A stretch of 5,860 bases of DNA from Acidimicrobiia bacterium (GTDB taxonomy: Bacteria > Actinomycetota > Acidimicrobiia > IMCC26256 > PALSA-555). Each line of letters starts with the position of its first letter. Position 1 is the first letter of the stretch. Location of the stretch: positions 1-5,860 of the forward strand of contig JAFMJM010000156.1 of assembly GCA_017853455.1 (NCBI GenBank). Direction: 5' to 3'. Made by a program: the position numbers and the translations under genes. This document shows, one piece after another, positions 4,646 to 5,860 of this stretch. The notes under the pieces were generated by a model. That model had not been told where the DNA came from, did not search any database, and saw nothing but the letters and a program-made list of their open reading frames with translations.

Positions 4646-5730
4646 ATCTCCCGGAGCGCACCCATCAGCGCCACGACCGAACGCTCCCGCGCCGTGTGAC
4701 CCATGCACCCGATGCGCCAGGCCTTGCCGGCGAACGCACCCAGTCCACCGGCGACCTCGATGCCGTACTCGGTGAGCAGCGTGCGCCGCACCCCGGCGTC
4801 GTCGAGGCCCTCGGGGATCCAGGCGGTGGTGAGGTCGGGGAGGCGGTGTCCCTCCTCGGCCAGCAGCGTGAACCCCAGTTCGGGGAGCTGCGACTGCAGG
4901 AGGTCGCCCACGCGCTGGTGGCGCGCCCAGACGTTCTCCAGGCCCTCCTCGAGCACGACGCCGAGCGCGGCGTGCAGGGAGTAGACCATCGAGACCGGCG
5001 CCGTGTGGTGGTACACGCGGCTCGCTCCGGCGACGTAGTTGGCGATGAGGCCCAGGTCGAGGTACCACGACTGCACCGGCACGGTGCGGGAGGTGATGCG
5101 CTCGACGGCCCGCGGCGAGAACGACACCGGCGACAGCCCCGGAGCGACGCTCAGGCACTTCTGGGTGCCCGAGTAAACGGCGTCGACGCCCCAGCCGTCG
5201 ACCTCGAGCGGGATGCCGGCCAACGACGTGACGGTGTCGAGCACGAAGAGGGTGTCGGTGTCCTGGAGGGCGCGCAGCGGCGCCACCTCGTTGCGCACAC
5301 CGGTGCTGGTCTCGGCGTGGACCACCGCGACCAGCCGGGCGTGGGGGTGCTGGGCCTGGGCGTCGAGCAGACGCTGCGGGTCGAGGGCCCGGCCCCACTC
5401 CTCCTCGATGCGCACGACCTCGGCACCGCACCGGCGGGCCACCTCGCACATGCGGTCGCCGAACACGCCGTTGGCGCCGACGATCACGGTGTCGCCGCAC
5501 TCGACCAGGTTGACGAAGCACGCCTCCATGCCCGCCGACCCCGTGCCGCTCACGGGCAGGGTGAGCGGGTTGGTGGTGCGGAACACCTGGCGGAGGCGGT
5601 CCATCGTCTCGTCCATGATCCCGATGAACTCGGGGTCCATGTGCCCGAGCATCGGCCGACCGAAGGCGGCGACGGCGTCGGGGTACGGGTTCGACGGGCC
5701 GGGGCCCATGAGGAGTCGGTCGGTCATCAC
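4633..5730 (-). CDS. Class V PLP aminotransferase, alanine/serine-glyoxylate aminotransferase type
   Basis: The 365-residue protein closely resembles human AGXT along its length. It would transfer an amino group from alanine or serine to glyoxylate, giving glycine. Motifs in order are LLMGPGPSNPYP (6-17); RTTNPLTLPVSGTGSAGMEA (51-70), binding the cofactor phosphate; VGANGVFGDR (84-93); HAETSTGV (138-145); and LFVLDTVTSLAG (161-172), with D165 contacting the pyridine nitrogen. SGTQK (187-191) follows, with K191 as the Schiff-base lysine. YHHTAPVSMVYSLHAAL (240-256) is next, and AWRIGCMGH (337-345) has R339 for the substrate carboxylate. GTG 5730 is preferred over the adjacent ATG 5727 because a -10 box ends 7 bases before it. 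Donor preference (Ala, Ser or ureidoglycine as in PucG) cannot be read from sequence. No glyoxylate or glycine pathway partner is nearby. It converges on orn. Confidence 0.93.
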   Translation of the reverse strand: MMTDRLLMGPGPSNPYPDAVAAFGRPMLGHMDPEFIGIMDETMDRLRQVFRTTNPLTLPVSGTGSAGMEACFVNLVECGDTVIVGANGVFGDRMCEVARRCGAEVVRIEEEWGRALDPQRLLDAQAQHPHARLVAVVHAETSTGVRNEVAPLRALQDTDTLFVLDTVTSLAGIPLEVDGWGVDAVYSGTQKCLSVAPGLSPVSFSPRAVERITSRTVPVQSWYLDLGLIANYVAGASRVYHHTAPVSMVYSLHAALGVVLEEGLENVWARHQRVGDLLQSQLPELGFTLLAEEGHRLPDLTTAWIPEGLDDAGVRRTLLTEYGIEVAGGLGAFAGKAWRIGCMGHTARERSVVALMGALREILGA

Positions 5731-5737
5731 CCCCCGC

Positions 5738-5743
5738 ACGATA
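5738..5743 (-). promoter_or_regulatory. -10 box (TATCGT) for the aminotransferase gene, leaderless arrangement
   Basis: On the minus strand TATCGT is followed by 7 bases (GCGGGGG) and then GTG 5730, immediately followed by ATG. The spacing repeats that at the MATE and orn genes. The G-run just before the start could alternatively act as a weak ribosome site for the ATG at 5727. Confidence 0.5.
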
Positions 5744-5841
5744 CCGACCGCCGCGGTCCACTCCGATGCCGGCTCGGTCGTTCCCTCCGGCTCACGACTC
5801 CGATCCGGTGCGTGCGGACCTTCTCGTTGTTTGGGTGATTG

Positions 5842-5858
5842 TGGGGCCTCTGGCCCCA
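5842..5858. terminator. Short perfect hairpin at right edge, possible terminator of a gene beyond the window
   Basis: TGGGGCC (5842-5848) pairs with GGCCCCA (5852-5858) around a TCT loop, 7 bp. It is flanked on the left by an unusually T-rich stretch (about 5821-5842). The bases from 5744 to 5860 hold no gene I can support. Direction is uncertain: a T-tract after the stem is not visible on either strand within the window. Confidence 0.3.
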
Positions 5859-5860
5859 AC

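Noticed and set aside
4598..5838. Long open frames on both strands over the aminotransferase gene (for example plus 4696-5838 and minus 5761-4598)
   Set aside because: They are shadow frames with Arg/Gly/His/Pro-rich translations and no motifs; the aminotransferase frame contains all the expected catalytic residues.
1..5860. A defence system, biosynthetic cluster or other new multi-gene system
   Set aside because: The genes are unrelated core or metabolic families in four orientation changes with separate promoters; nothing indicates joint function.

Overview
The window is very GC-rich DNA (roughly 70 percent or more by eye) with strong G/C preference at third codon positions. It has GTG starts, a tRNA without an encoded CCA end, and a TAnnnT -10 hexamer placed directly in front of several start codons. 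Together these suggest a chromosomal segment of an actinobacterium. A deep-branching class such as Acidimicrobiia is a guess from general character, not something the sequence proves. I see no phage genes, insertion sequences, CRISPR arrays or rRNA genes. It looks like ordinary core and metabolic chromosome with a few unusual details.

Layout. At 1-302 (+) is the C-terminal third or so of a phytanoyl-CoA dioxygenase-like Fe(II)/2-oxoglutarate oxygenase, cut by the left edge. Facing it at 341-425 (-) is tRNA-Leu(UAA). Just upstream of the tRNA on the same strand, and overlapping it by 36 bases, is an unrecognised small protein gene (881-390, -) with a Gln-Pro-Arg-rich repeat at its N-terminus. 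Divergent from it are a MATE/DinF-type efflux transporter (973-2292, +) and then a crotonase-family protein lacking both catalytic glutamates (2366-3115, +). A convergent RimJ/RimL-like GNAT acetyltransferase follows (3793-3167, -), separated from the crotonase gene by a strong hairpin. Divergent from the GNAT gene is oligoribonuclease orn (3952-4557, +). Converging on orn is an alanine/serine-glyoxylate aminotransferase-like class V PLP enzyme (5730-4633, -), with a hairpin and a 7-bp tandem repeat between them. The last ~115 bases hold no gene I can support, only a short hairpin next to a T-rich stretch at the right edge.

The genes do not form one pathway. orn (RNA decay and second-messenger dinucleotide turnover) and the tRNA are housekeeping. 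The oxygenase, crotonase homologue and aminotransferase are separate metabolic enzymes, and the transporter and acetyltransferase are generic accessory functions. Only MATE plus crotonase homologue could be one transcription unit.

The most notable points are three. First, the stop codon of the small unknown gene is exactly the UAA anticodon of the overlapping tRNA-Leu. Second, four of the six protein genes with a visible start, and the tRNA, share a TAnnnT box 6-8 bases before the start, which points to leaderless transcription and fixes the starts. Third, the crotonase homologue lacks both family catalytic acids. I found no convincing new multi-gene system.
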